Part shown: positions 10,290-23,400 of the stretch, in pieces
How positions within the stretch are numbered: the first letter of the stretch is position 1
Layout: each line of letters starts with the position of its first letter
Source of the DNA: Mercurialis annua
Taxonomy: Eukaryota; Streptophyta; Magnoliopsida; Malpighiales; Euphorbiaceae
Length of the DNA stretch: 64,000 bases
Assembly (NCBI RefSeq): GCF_937616625.2
Contig: NC_065572.1
Coordinates: 70,492,653 to 70,556,652 of the forward strand
Direction of reading: 5' to 3'
Translations under genes and position numbers: made by a program
Notes under the pieces: model-generated
What the model saw: only the letters and a program-made list of their open reading frames with translations
Databases searched by the model: none
Told to the model about the DNA's origin: nothing

Positions 10290-12174
10290 GACCTAATGTC
10301 TCTTCCATGGCATCAAATATGGCTCATACTCTTATAGCTTTTCTGGTTAGTTCCCAATTGCTTTTGTGACATACCACAGAGCTGCGATGAGGTAGATGAG
10401 GGCATTTCGCATGCGATATTTATTTCACAACTGAACAACTGATTTAATAAGGTAAGTTTCTTATCAACAATCACACTATATTATCATCCAAAATCATGCA
10501 CTTTTAATTCAAGTCTATTTTTTTACGTACCAACTTATTTAGTGAATCAAAAAAGAACTAGCAAACCCATGGCTCAGTTGTGTGCTCAGCTTCAAAGTAC
10601 AGAACACCTTTCCACTTACGAGCCTCGTAAATTTTGGTTTATTAGTTTGATGAGGAGAATCCCGTCATTTCTAGTAAGGATACGATACTATTCTGTGAAA
10701 ATGACAGCAACAGTATCAAACATGAACCTGAACCAAATATGCAACCACCAGCCACCAGAGAGGCAGATGCTACATTATTGCTGGACGAGAGCATCCAATA
10801 AAAAAAAGATATCATAACACAGAAAGATGTCTGATGCTGATGCCTAGCAAGACAAACATCACCAAGATTGAAATAAAAGCTAGCTACAAAGAACAAACAC
10901 AACTCAATTATATCTAATTAAAGGACCACCGATTCTACCAACCCAAGACCTTCAGCAACTTCCAACCTTTTTAGCCACTTTATGTTCTAGCATACATCTT
11001 TCTTAGTCAAAGTTTTTTCCATTAGCATGCGGATGGTATATATTTCTCAGGTCATGACTTCCCACCTAACCCGTGACATATTTTAGCCAGCTCAAGAAAC
11101 GCATTCGTTTGCCAAGTTTTTATTGATCGAACCCGCAAACAAGTGAACGCAGCATTATACACTAAATATTGAAAGCAACACTATATAAACAAAGCAACTA
11201 AAGCTTCTCAACAAAACCATGAAACCAAGCCATGTTCAATAATGCCACTAAATCAGTAAAATGGCTTAAAAATTTAGACATGTTTATTACTTTCTTAATC
11301 TGTGTGAAAATGACTAAAGCAGCAACTATTTCAAAACGGAGAGAGTAATATAATAATATATAATCCACACTACATTCCATAACAGCACCAGAAGAACACT
11401 GCATAGTGCATACCCATCATTCCAAAAAAAAAACATGCTTAATAAAGCAAATAAGAATCTTTCAGACTCTAAAAGATAAGGCAGATAACATACAATCATG
11501 TTCAGTATTAACTACCAGAATAACTACTCATGGCTTACAAATCCTGAGAAAACATGATCTCATCATCTCTAGGACATTAAACAATTTTGACCTGAGATCC
11601 TGATTTTAGCATGCGATCCACAATCAGTTAGTCAAAAAATCAAATATCCATAAAAAGGATTCAGCATTACTATTCCAGCACAACAATTTGCAAAGACAAA
11701 ATTACTAACATTATCACAAATAGCAGTGGTGTATAAGTAATTCATTAAGTAATTCTTCAGTCTAAAAAAAAAAGCAAGGAAAGTAAACTTGTGCTAACTC
11801 AGAATTGATCATATAGATTCATTTTCAATTCATCTCAATCTAAATAGTTACTCTATCCAAAAATCTAGACCTAAATATCAAAAGAAGAGTCTGTTCCAGT
11901 TTTAACCTGGCGAGTCTAAATACAAGTAGAGTAATTAAATGACAAAATTAAGATTAAAGGGAGACGCACTGAATTAAAAATGCATTCATATTGTGCAACG
12001 AGAAAGACTAACCAGGATAACCTACTCATTAAAAAAACTGTAACTACTGCTACTACTAAATAGAAACAAATTAACTCATTTAAGTTCAGACATGATGGAA
12101 CTTTAGTTACCATGGCTGAGAGACATAATCCGCCGCTGTAAACCAAAACTACAACCTCAACAAAACTCAAATAG
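10290..12174. other. Intergenic DNA, 3' side of SAM gene
   Basis: No recognisable gene. Several open frames of 65-107 codons on both strands (for example 10542-10817 plus, 11916-12239 minus) lack domains, and the latter overlaps the SAM gene in another frame. The last few hundred bases before 12175 probably contain the SAM 3' UTR. Confidence 0.4.
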
Positions 12175-13167
12175 TCAAGAAAACCCTTTCCCGAGCTTTT
12201 GAATGGCACAAAACATCTTTCTTCTTGAACCAACAGCATTAATCCCCATATCCTTCAAATCCTCCAATGTCAACATAGGCAAAACCTCATCATCCACCTC
12301 ATGAACATCAAAAACCGGCGCATATCTTCCTAACCCTATACCATTCAACCAAATCCTCACCCCATCCTCTCCTCCACCACCACCACACCTGCCATTATTC
12401 CTATAATCTCTAGCATCAGTATCCGATGGACCAGAAAATTCAACCCCATCATGAATAAGATTAAAATCACCCCTATCTCTAACGCTAATCGCCCTCTTAT
12501 AATACTTATCCTTCTCATTTCTCCCATTCGCATCCCCTGAATTCTCAAGAGAACGCATAGGGCTTTGTTCTTTCAACGGACTTTCTGAATTCTCGATATC
12601 AAATTCGCGGTACGCATCATCGCCATCAACATCATCGCCGCCGCTATATTTCTCTTCGCCATCGACATTACTATTAATTATACCACCACCAGTATCATCC
12701 ATCTTTGAAACCCAATTGGATCTTACTCTTTTAGTACCAACATTAGAAGCTGCCACTCTTTTTTTAGAATCTTTAATATTAACTCTCCAACTTCCAATTG
12801 CAACTGTATCTAAATTTACTTCTTTATTATTATTAGTATCATTATCTAGGGTTTCAATAAACTCACCACCACCGCTACTAGTAGTACTTAAATTTGTTAA
12901 CGCTCGAGTCTTTAAGCCTTTAGTAGTATCTTTTTTATGTTCAACAGATAATACTTGAGAATGCTTCCATTGCTTACTGTTATTAGTCCCCGTCCGACGT
13001 GGATGAAGCGCTTCGTATAGCTGGTCGCCGCCGATTTCGCCTAATCGAACACTGGGCCTACGCTGCCGTTTGGAACCAATTGTTTCCGATGAAGTGACAG
13101 CAACCGGCCCTCCGCCGCTGCCGCCTCCGCCGTTTACGTGGCTCTCCGGTGGCTGTATGTCGACCAT
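12175..13167 (-). CDS. SAM-domain protein
   Basis: Intronless frame of 330 residues. The start ATG is followed by [20 protein letters not shown], and the first 255 residues are low-complexity, Gly/Asn/Asp-rich and probably disordered, with basic patches (GSKRQRRPSVRLGEIGGDQL near residue 31). Residues about 268-328 form a sterile alpha motif domain: VRIWLNGIGLGRYAPVF, then a central LTLEDLKDMGI, then GSRRKMFCAIQKLG. SAM domains mediate homo- or hetero-oligomerisation or RNA binding; a plant nuclear or adaptor role is inference only. The layout of a short protein with a C-terminal SAM matches a small plant family (Arabidopsis At3g48800 and At5g23680 as I recall). It lies 1 kb downstream of SIA2 on the same strand. 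A telo-box sits just upstream of the start. Confidence 0.9.
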   Translation of the reverse strand: MVDIQPPESHVNGGGGSGGGPVAVTSSETIGSKRQRRPSVRLGEIGGDQLYEALHPRRTGTNNSKQWKHSQVLSVEHKKDTTKGLKTRALTNLSTTSSGGGEFIETLDNDTNNNKEVNLDTVAIGSWRVNIKDSKKRVAASNVGTKRVRSNWVSKMDDTGGGIINSNVDGEEKYSGGDDVDGDDAYREFDIENSESPLKEQSPMRSLENSGDANGRNEKDKYYKRAISVRDRGDFNLIHDGVEFSGPSDTDARDYRNNGRCGGGGGEDGVRIWLNGIGLGRYAPVFDVHEVDDEVLPMLTLEDLKDMGINAVGSRRKMFCAIQKLGKGFS

Positions 13168-13198
13168 TTTCTTATAATTGGATGTGATTTTGAAAATT

Positions 13199-13206
13199 TA
13201 GGGTTT
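13199..13206 (-). promoter_or_regulatory. Telo-box in the SAM gene leader
   Basis: The minus strand reads AAACCCTA, 32-39 bases ahead of the SAM start codon. The motif is the same as in the ARM gene leader. It is a short motif, so confidence is limited. Confidence 0.4.
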
Positions 13207-14152
13207 GTGAATGTTTGTAAGGGAAATTAACGGAATGGATAGACATAAAGATTAAATTTGATTGAGAGTGAAGTGGGAGAGGAAATCGAAGAGTTAAGTG
13301 GAAGAGTGTGTCAAATTTGTTGTTGGGTGTTTGACGCGTGTCCCTTTTGCTATTGCTGTTGTTGGATTTTATTTCGTGTTAATTGCTTCCCAATTATTTC
13401 CTCATGATCTTTTAGAGGATAAAGAATATTTTGCACCCTCAATTTGGTATCAACAATTAAAAAACTCAAAAGTTTACGTAGTTTTACATTTTCGAACACT
13501 TTAGGCCCACATTTACACACCTGACTTGAGCATGGATAATAGAATAACAGAATTGTTAATAAAGCATAATTTTTTATTGTTAAAAAAAATATGTTTTTTC
13601 TTTATCATAATCATTAAAGTCTTCGAAACATGATCCTTTTCTCGTCCTCTTTTTCTTGTAAATATAAATTCGTTCTCAATCTGCTATTCTTTTGGGACTG
13701 TTATTTATTTTGATGATTAAAGTGAGTTTTCGCGAGTGACTTGAGTAATTAGAGTTGATGGATCAAGGACTTGAGTAATTAGAGATAGAACAAGTTAGAA
13801 ATGTCGATGTTTTTAGCACTGATGAAGACAATGATGTTCGTTTTCGATGATTGATGATTTCGACTGAGAAGAGAAATAACTATTGAAAGAAGTACTAAAA
13901 ATAATGATTTTGATACAACGCATCAACAATTCTTCAGACTATGCTTTCACTATCCTGACTACATTAAAAGTGAATATAAATTAACAATGCTGGTACAGTC
14001 TACAGAAAGAATGTTTGCAGTTTTGACTATGAATGGAAAACTTTTCAAGACTATATCTAAAACAGAGCAGAAAACCTTTATATAAATAGCTTAATAAATA
14101 TTTCAAAGTCAATCAGCTAACTCTACCGTAAGGTGATCCACTTTTCAAAGTT
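13207..14152. other. Intergenic DNA between SIA2 and SAM
   Basis: Contains the SAM promoter (right of 13207) and the SIA2 3' UTR (left of 14152). A short direct repeat, GACTTGAGTAATTAGAG, occurs near 13738 and 13768. No other gene is seen. Confidence 0.45.
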
Positions 14153-17100
14153 TCAATCTGTTGGCAATGTGCAGAGCATACCGTGTCCAGGATTGTGCTC
14201 GAGAGGATACATTACTGTACCTTTAACAAATTCCTGATGATGAATAGCAGCTTTTCTGAGACCTGATATAGAATTAGATCTTTTCTTAACTAGCTTTTTA
14301 ATCGAACATGTCGCTAGTGGATCTCGAGATCCAGCTCCAACCCTCCTGCAACGTAACCTAGACGTTAGGCACCAAATCCTCAAGAATACAACATTTTAAA
14401 TGACAGTATCTACAGTTCTACACCCTCTCTCACATTTCATAATTATAACTGTCCAAAGCATAGCGGATATTCTACCGTGAAACTAAAAATAAATAGATAA
14501 ACTACCAATATAAGTTTTTGATAGGCTACCTCAATAATTTCTCTGATGCAACTCTAGCAGCTCTGATTGTACTCTTGCTTGGGACCCATTTCACAGCACG
14601 GTTTGGATCATTTCTCATCGGAGAATGTATTTTAATGAGCTAAAAAAACGAAGAAAAAAGCAATCTTCAATAAATACATTCAATATCTATAGCAATATGG
14701 TATGAGCTCTTTTAGACTTACACCCAAGCACTCCATCATCTGATAATAAGCCCTTCCTTGCAGGGGGGTGTGGCCCTGTCGAGATTCTGAGAAATATCTG
14801 GTCCTGAAACAAACGGAAGTTCATTGATTGGATAAATGTACTTAACTTATGATGGTGATTATTTAAAGATGCTAATAATCAGAAAATGATTTACCATTCC
14901 TTGTATCCTGGATCCACAGTGAAACCATACATATCAACTGACTCACAAATAGAAAGAGCAAACTCGAGAGCCTTGAGGCCAGTTCCCTTTGCTGCTGACC
15001 CAAAGGATGCACCTAACATGAGATAGACGGGATTATTAATTGGAACTTCCTGCATAAGGAAAAAACACATTGTGAAACCGTAATAAATAGAAATATATAG
15101 CAAAGAAAGAACCATATTAGAAATGAGTGGCACTCAAACTATGATGAAGCTAAGAACATTCTTACAAATAAAAAATGAACCAGTCGAGAAATCTAGTCTT
15201 CAAGGAAATCCAACTGTATTTATCTATGTGAAAATAAAAAAATTATCAACCAATTATATGTTTCTAAAATAATTGTATGAGGTAAATGCAAAATACATGA
15301 GGCGTCATTTTGCAGTTGAGAACAGGAGCTGCCCAAAGCAATTTTCTTCATAAAGATCTAGCCTAAAGAAAAGGAACTAAAAGTAATAAAATCAAGAAAA
15401 AATATCATACGAACCCGAATCATCTTGTTCATAATATCATGTATTGTTGTTTTGACTATCAGAACCTCCTTCCTTCTTTCTGTAAGGTTTAACATATCAG
15501 CATTATCCTATTAATACGTCATAAATCATAGCTTGTAAGAAGTAGGAGAGTATAACTATTGTACCATCTAACTCCACAACTTTATCAAGGGCTTTAGCAG
15601 ATCCTCTATTGAGAAGACGGAAAGTACTTTTTTTGCCGACATATTCTGTATAGTTCTGTCATAAAACAAAGAAACAAAAATGTTAAGATGATCCTTAGAG
15701 GCAGCATGAGAAAACTCGGGATATATTACAATAAAATAAAGAGCTTAACCTGGATGGGGGCCCCATTTTCTCGAATGACAACATCGTAACCATCTATTTC
15801 CTTCCCAAACCTTGTCTTTAAAAGATCTCCCGAATTGCCAATAACAGCACAACGGTCAAACTGCCTTGGAATATATGGTGGTGTTTCTGGGAGTACTAAG
15901 GAGAGTTTCTCCATGCATAAAGTCTTGTTCCGACAGTTGTTACTGCAGTAGACAAATGAACCACATCAAACTGCAACTAGTGTTGATCCTTGAGTCAATA
16001 TTAAAGCATAGTCCAAATTTATGTCGCAGAATAGAAAACCACACTAAAGTTTTCGTTTCTATACATGTGACAGTTTGACATTATATAAGCTGCCAGGATA
16101 AACTTATTTTCACATGAAAAATTCAATAAAGAACATTATGTGTAACAAGTAACGTTTGTGTTCATGCATGTTTACTAGAATGTGAAGGCTTCAGCATTTT
16201 CTCCACACTCCTCTACTACTTAGTGGATGTGATGTGCCTACATAAGATTTATGCATCTTAAGCAAGAAATTAACATGAGATTTCCTTTCCAATTCTTCAG
16301 CTATTTGAAAGTGATAAATAGACAACCAATTATGTAGAACAGTTTATGATAGACATACAGAAGTATCCCCTTATTAATTCTGCGCCATGCATAATCCTCC
16401 CATCCTCTTGGTAAAGCATCAATGAACTCCCTTGTGAGAATTGTAGTGCTATTCCGCACCTGACAACCAACTCACTGAATAATAAATCAATTTTAAAGCA
16501 TAAGAAAACACTAGAGAAAAAAAAAACATCAAGCGGGAAAAAAGGTTAAAAAGACACTAATATACGTTTTGAAAATCCTCAGTGCACAAGGAAGCAATTA
16601 AATGGACTGTACAGTTGAGTAGGGAAAAAGTTTGCATATGCATATCTGCTAATTAAGATGTCAAATTTACAAAAAATGTAAAAATGCCAGATTGTATAAC
16701 ATAACAAAAAAATTACCTGTTCCCACGTAGCCACAGCTTCACACAAATTAAGTTCAAATGACAATCCTTCGAGTTCTCCAGTTTTAGGATCTTTCTATTT
16801 TCAAACAAAAATACATCGAAAGGAGTGATAATTAGTACAAACCCAACACACTTGTATAAAATACTATAAACCAGATTAAATAAGTCGCTTCCCCAGCTTT
16901 TATTTTCCATATTTTATACATATGAAACCACATACTGTTCTGAATTAGGTAGCATGGACACGAACACGGGAAGATGGGACACTTGGACATGGGCACGGAA
17001 AAACGGTGTTATTTGACCGGGGGCTTCCCTTTCATTACTTCTTTCACGACGAGTGGACCGCGTCCCCATCAATTTAAGTGCTTTTTTTTTTCTTTTACTT

Positions 17101-17758
17101 ACATGGTGTTTTTAAAGTTTCCTATGTAAAAATGAAGTTTCGTGTCCGAAACATCAAGTGTCCGACATGTTTCTTAAACGGGACACGTTGATTGATTGAA
17201 GTGTTCGTGCTACCTAGGTTGTGAACATGTGGATCATTTTTAACAACCAAAATGAACATACACACAAAATAATATAAATATGAGAAACATATGAAGTAGA
17301 AACATACCCATTTAGGAACAGTCTCACTAGGGAAATTTATCGTGACCTGGCAATAATCACTGCCAGGTACAGCTTCTAAACCTAATCCATTTGCCCTCTG
17401 CAAAGTAGCAAATCAACATTAATATAAATACAAATTAAATTAAAAACATAAAACAGTGATTAATAGTCTCGGAAACAAATTAAAATACAAATTAAAGTAT
17501 TACCACGCACTTCTGGAAAGTTCTCTGTAAGGATTCCAAAGCTTTTACATCTTCCTGCGGTATTGAATCTATAACACACGCAAAAATCACATAAAAATTA
17601 AAATTTGTCTGAATTAGCAGTTAATTAACAACATATTAGAATGCATTAAGAAAAATAAAGAATAGAATACTTAGATTGGAGACGCCGGTGATGTAAATGA
17701 GAAGAGCAGAGAGGCCAGATAGCAATGCTAAAATTAATCCAAACTGCAGTAACTTCAT
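14153..17758 (-). CDS. SIA2: Sialyltransferase-like protein 2 (GT29), 12 exons
   Basis: Type II Golgi membrane protein of the GT29 family. I reconstructed 12 exons with GT-AG junctions and consistent phase: 17671-17758, 17504-17568, 17308-17397, 16717-16794, 16359-16459, 15750-15942, 15565-15655, 15415-15479, 14895-15049, 14722-14803, 14530-14639, 14345-14153; total 1311 nt, 436 residues. Residues about 5-24 are a signal anchor ([20 protein letters not shown]). Sialyl motif L is at about 172-204 ([20 protein letters not shown]) and motif S at about 268-300 ([20 protein letters not shown]). Arabidopsis SIA2 has nearly the same length and sequence. Plants do not make conventional sialic acid on glycans; in Arabidopsis the paralogue SIA1/MGP2 is needed for pollen function, and CMP-Kdo or a related donor for pectin has been proposed. 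No frameshift or missing junction was found. Intron 3 carries a miniature element. Confidence 0.93.
16949..17214. mobile_element. Miniature inverted-repeat element in intron 3 of SIA2
   Basis: The left end begins GGTAGCATGGACACGAACAC; the right end read on the opposite strand begins GGTAGCACGAACACTTCAAT. Both carry internal GGACACTTG motifs in inverted orientation. The size is about 266 bp with no coding capacity. A decayed relative is at 59542-59719. A target duplication was not clear. It lies wholly inside the intron and leaves both splice sites untouched. Confidence 0.55.
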
Positions 17759-18929
17759 CTATTCCGATCCTTCTATTCTTTTTTATTTGTCTGTGATCTA
17801 TAAAGGCAAAATTCAAGTGATGAATGAGCAGAGTTCTGATCTAATCTGATATAGTTCACTCTAATGAAATTAATAATATTTCTTCTCTGCAGCTGTCATA
17901 CTGGAAAAGTTTAAATTTCTGGACAAATGTTTATCGTGGTGTTTTTTTTTTCTTCAATTAAACGACGTCGCTTAATAAAAGACAAAAGTTGCAGCCCAAA
18001 GAAAGAAGGGTTTTTTTAGACAAATACCCATAAAACACATAAATATTCTCAAGAATACCAATTGACTAAGATTAGTTGATTTTTACGACTTGACCAAGAT
18101 TTATTGCAAAATTAAGATGTTTTGAATTGAAAAATACAGTCAAAGATAACAGATACCTCCCAAATTTAAAAGACAAATCAAAATCACTGTTGTGAAATCT
18201 TCCTTTTACTTCCTCACTATAATTAGCCTTTCGTCACTTTCACTTCTTCAATCGGAACCGAGTGGAGTCTGGTGGAGCCATGGCAGAGGGTTTGAGAGAG
18301 AGACGAATGGAGTGGAGAATGAAGAGGAATGATATCGGAGTGAAGAAAGTGAAAATGAGAGATTTGGTTAAAAAACTTGCAGTACGACAATCGGAAACTG
18401 TGCCGTTGTTGAAGGCAGAAGCGACGGCGGCGAAATGTTTTCTTCTGCTCTCGGCGAAATGTTTTCTACTCATAACCTGCTCATAACTAGCAAATAATTG
18501 ATTCTCTTCCGCTTTAAAAATCGCTGGAACCGTCGACCATGTCTAATTCTAAAAGAATTGTCTTCGATCCAAACAAAAAGTTGACATGCCCAGTCGGCAC
18601 AACCGTCGCCTTATTCTCATAGATTTTTGATGGAGAAGAAGCAATAGGTATGAAGACAATTCAAGTCTTAGAAATTAGGATGACGTGTGCCGTTTGTTCT
18701 AATTCTTTTGAATCAACTCTCAGTTGCTTTAATGAAATTTTTAAAGCTTTGGCTGCTTTGTGCAAAATAAAGCTTTTGTTATCTTTGACCATTATTTAGT
18801 TAAGATTGGTTTGTATTAGTTCTTAATCTGATGTTTATTTCAATTTGTTCGTTTATTTTGTTTGTGTGTGCGTAGCTGTTGAAAAATTGAGCCTTTGTTA
18901 TTTATTTTGTAAAGTTTAATTTTAGAAAG
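17759..18929. other. 5' flank of SIA2 and intergenic DNA
   Basis: Promoter region of SIA2 on the right of 17759. A GC-richer patch at 18230-18500 is open in two frames (plus 18262-18486 and minus 18240-18473), with a 13-base direct repeat CGGCGAAATGTTT. No known family is recognised, so it is not called as a gene. Confidence 0.4.
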
Positions 18930-20420
18930 GTAATTAATAGGTAGTTAACTATTGGTCGTAATTAATACGATTACGACTTTACTGACTATTTTTCTTAAAA
19001 GATGGAAATAATATTTTAATAAAAAAATACAATTTATTAAAATATAAATTTACTATTAATTGATTGACTATCAGAATTATAAATATATAAAAACTTAGGT
19101 TATCTTTTGATTTATTAAACGAGTAGTTAACTTACGGTATACTATCAGTTAACTAATAGGTAGTTAACTATTGGTCTACTATCAATTTACTAACGGTCAA
19201 CTATTAGTTAACTATCAGTTTACTAAAAAAATTACTAACAGTCAACTGTTAGTATCGATATACAAAAAAAAATCATTATTAGTTTATAATCGGTTTAATA
19301 ATAGTAAACTTCGGTCTAGTATCAGTTAACTAATAAGTAATTAACTATTGTTATACTATCAATGTACTAACGGTCTACTATCAGTTAACTAATAGGTAGT
19401 TAACTATTGATCTACTATCAATTTACTATATTTATTTGTCCTTTACGATAACGACTTTGCTGACTATTTTTCTTAAAAGATGGAAATAATATTTTGGTAA
19501 AAAGATACAATTTTTACTATCAATTTATTAAATGATAAATCTACTATTGATTTACTAGCAATATTATAAATATATACAAAATTACTTTATCTTTTGGTTT
19601 ACTAAACGAGTAGTTAACTTACGGTCTACTATCAGTTAACTAATATGTAGTTAACTATTGGTCTACTATCAATTTACTAACGGTCTACTATCAGTTAACT
19701 AATATGTAGTTAACTATTGGTCTACTATCAATTTACTAACGGTCTACTATCAGTTAACTAATATGTAGTTAACTATTGGTCTACTATCAATTTACTAACG
19801 GTCTACTATCAGTTAACTAATATGTAGTTAACTATTGGTCTACTATCAATTTACTATATGTGTTTGTCCTTTACGATTGCAATTTTGCTGACTTTTTTTC
19901 TTAAAAGATGGAAAATAATATATTGAAAATTAACTATAAATTTATCAACGGTTTACTCACGGTTAACTAATGGCACTATTATAAAATTTATATTAATTTC
20001 TTAAAAGATGAATATTAACTATAAATTTATCGACGGTTTACTTGTGGTTAACTAACGGTGTACTAGAAATATATTTAATAATTTTTCTAAAAGTACATTA
20101 TGTTTAAAATACACAATTCAAGTTTACCAACAATTTATTAACCATATATTCATAATAAAAATTATTACAAGTTTCCAACGGTTAACCTAATGTTTACAAA
20201 TAGTGTATTACAAACAAAATTATTGGTGTACCATTAGTAAACCATTGCTTTACCAACAAAAAAAATCATTACAAATTTTTTTTATAAACCCCTCCGTTTT
20301 CACCACCGCAACAACAACTATCAAACAAAACCTAAATCATCTTTTTTTAAATCTAAAATTATTGGTTGATCATTAGTTAACCATTAGTTAACCATTGGTT
20401 AACCAAAGGCAAACCTACTT
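18930..20420. repeat. TTAACTA-rich satellite-like block
   Basis: About 1.5 kb dominated by variants of AGTTAACTA, GGTCTACTATCA and ATTTACTAACGG. A longer unit that starts with the sequence around TTTTTCTTAAAAGATGGAAA recurs at about 18986, 19462 and 19887, giving a higher-order period near 476 bp and then about 425 bp. The centre contains the regular 59-bp array listed separately. After 19860 the pattern decays into GGTTAACCA-type motifs. No coding capacity. Confidence 0.8.
19622..19857. repeat. 59-bp tandem array, four copies
   Basis: Four head-to-tail units start at 19622, 19681, 19740 and 19799, each 59 bp and virtually identical. Each unit begins CGGTCTACTATCAGTTAACT and contains a second GGTCTACTATCA half-unit about 36 bases later, so the 59-mer is itself a diverged dimer. 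Near identity implies recent amplification. Confidence 0.9.
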
Positions 20421-23400
20421 ATAAAAATTACAAATAAAAAACCTCCTTCATCACCAAAATACTTGGCTCAACCGTCAAACAACAACATCCAATTTGTGGC
20501 TCACTAACTACAGTTGCAACAGTAAACAAACACATGCACCTTGGGCTTCAGTCAAAGAGCAGGAACAAACACATGCACCATTCATCAAAAGGCACAAAAT
20601 TGCAACATGATTGTTGACTCATATCATTCCTAGATGCAAGTCGTAAGAAATGCATTATACAATTTTGCATCACACTCTTACCTCTGATTTATAAAAAACA
20701 CCATTAGAAAACGTATAGCAAACCGTTATTTAATACAAAAAAATATAAAGTACAAACAAAATAATAGACAATCATTAGCAAAAATTAGGTAAAAACTAAT
20801 TAAGAGTTTTAAATTAATGTAGTCATCCTGATCCTTGATGAGTTTGGTAAGTAAAGTTCTCAATCTTATTATTGTTCCATGGCACAATTAATTAAGCTTA
20901 AACATCTAATTATTGTGGCATGAAGCACACTTGTAGATAAAATCTAAATGAAATTGGTCAAGAATAATAGCAAATATAAAGTGTAGCATGATAAAGTTGT
21001 CGTAGGACTTTATCTTGGTAACATGATAATCTAAATTTGGTCATTATTTCATGAATTTGATTGTTTCTAAAAGGAAAGAAACATAACCAGCAATTCGGCA
21101 ACTTATTTAACACTAATACTTCAAAAAAAAAACATATAATCCTTTGATTAATCTAAGAAGCATATATATAAACCATTCCCTGTAGAAAAGTAAAGCAATA
21201 AAAAAAATTCAACACCATTAGTTGATGGCTTTTGGAAGCAAATTAGGAGAATTTCAGCAAACAAATGTCATAAAAAAGAACTTAATAATAGCCTATTTCC
21301 GTGCATCAGCAAGAGTTAAACCTGAAAAGAGCTCTTGATTAAACTTGAGGAAGAAAATAAGAAACTAAAACTGAATTTTTCGAACCAAAAAGCAAAAACA
21401 TAATCTAAAATTTATTTAACCAAAACCCAGAGTGTTAATATCAAAGATCAAGCCACAACATAACAGTCCAATTTAATTAACTAAGTGCCACAGATACGAT
21501 TCTCAACCACCGATCGAAAAACTCATCGCTGATGTAGCCAAGGTAGCCGTTGTAGCCCCCTCTATCACCGATCGACAAATCCATCAGAAATGGGTTTTGG
21601 TCCGTTAGTGAAATAGATCAGTCTGTTGAGAGAGAAAACCGACCGATGATTATTGACGGAGAAAGCAAAACTCAGCTAGTGACTGTTGACAGATATAAAA
21701 ACTATGCCGCAATTTTCAATATTTTTAACAGTAAAAACATCAAGTTAAAAGATAAAAAAGAGATTGAGAAAAGAGAGTGATGTATTATTGAAGAAAGACA
21801 CGCGCGATCGTATTATTGAGATTATTTAGGTGTTGTGCGGTGGTCAGCCTAATTTCCTCAAGAAAGAAAGCCTTTTCAGACCGGACAGAAGCAAAATCTG
21901 CATATGAACCCAAACGCTATAAGGCCCAGTGCGTGTTGGGCTTTCACAAATTCGTTATCCAAATCGTTTTTTAATGGATCAGGTCATTAATATGGGCTTG
22001 AACGGAGCCCATGTATGTTCCTAACTCCAAATCCAAGTAAAAAGTTCCACTTTTCTACATTCCTTTCATTGACAATCGCATTTAAATTGTTCTTCATTTT
22101 GAAGGTGTTAAATTTGAAAGGTTATGTAATAAAACTGTGGCTGCAAATTAGAATGATGATTTGGAGTTATGAACTATAATAATATTAACACTAATTAATG
22201 GTAAGTGAGTAGTTTCTTTTAATTGAGTGATAATTTTCAATATTTATGAGCTCATGTATGGATAAATGCAATCATATCTGAAAATTAAAAAGTACTCATC
22301 ATTATTATCTTGATTTTATTGGTTTGTAATGTTAACTCACCATGCTGATTTGAATCTATACCTTATGATTATTAATTCTTTTTATAGTAACTGAATGTTT
22401 TGAGCATTGTATATTATGATCTCAATATAAATAATAAGAGTCTTATGGATTTTATTAAATTTTTTAATGTTAACTACATTTATTAGTGAAGTTAGAATTC
22501 CAAAGAAAAATATAATTTGATATTATTACCAATATTGTCTTCAAAACGTGAAGAGAGGACAACTATATACTAGAGCTTTTGACATGGCAAGTGATAGAAT
22601 TTCAAATTTTTATCTGATTTGATGTTTAAAATGTTAAATGAACAAAAAAATTAAGAAAATGAACAATTGAATACTTCCATTCCATTTCCATGTATATGTC
22701 AAAGATTTTTCTGAGACAAGAGAAGAGTTGATTTAGACTATGTAGTTAAGATGTTCGCAGGACCACTTAAAAGGAAGCTCATGTAGTATCAATCAAGTAT
22801 TTAAATCATTATGTACGTATTATTTTCCATTTCGTTTCATGCATGCATGAAACGACAGCACTCCATGAATAGCTATTCTTGAAGCTGCTGCCCATTACTC
22901 ATACATACTTTAAGTCATTTTCTCATTAAACTTCTCATTTCATATTTCAGATTTCAGACCTTATAATATGTCCCTTTCTCTTACGAATCATTCAAATCTT
23001 TGTGTTATGATAGGCCCATCGGCACAGTCGTAGCCCAACTATATTAAGACTAAGATACTGATGGGACCAAATTAAGTGTCTGGTTGCCGGAAGTTAATTA
23101 AAAAACTAATATGATATCGAGTATATACTATTTTGAAAATCTTTGGAATATGCTAAAGAAAAATAATGTTGGTTATGGAGATGTTCATGAAAACAAAACA
23201 CACCATGATGAATGTTTTATACTTCTAGTGAGTAATTTAAATATGTATGGACCCATGATTGTTGATGCAGTAAGGGGGAGCTTCAGTTTGCTACTTTCAC
23301 GGGCTGCTGCTGCCATGGGGTCGACACAATTAGGGCATGGTTTGTTTCGAAATTGAAGGATAAAACGAAATAAAAAAAATCATAACGGAGCTTAGAAAAG

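Noticed and set aside
10542..10902. Overlapping frames of 91 (plus) and 86 (minus) codons
   Set aside because: Mutually antisense, no domain and no splice or start context.
18240..18486. Open frames on both strands in a GC-richer patch (plus frame with MAEGLRERRMEWRMKR)
   Set aside because: Open on both strands, contains a short direct repeat, has no recognisable domain and no splice continuation. Not enough to call a gene.
19622..19857. Regular repeats suggesting a CRISPR array
   Set aside because: Whole units are identical without unique spacers, and this is a plant nuclear genome; it is a tandem satellite.
23111..23356. 81-codon frame near the CACTA element
   Set aside because: No domain, no codon bias, no neighbouring exons; may be chance.
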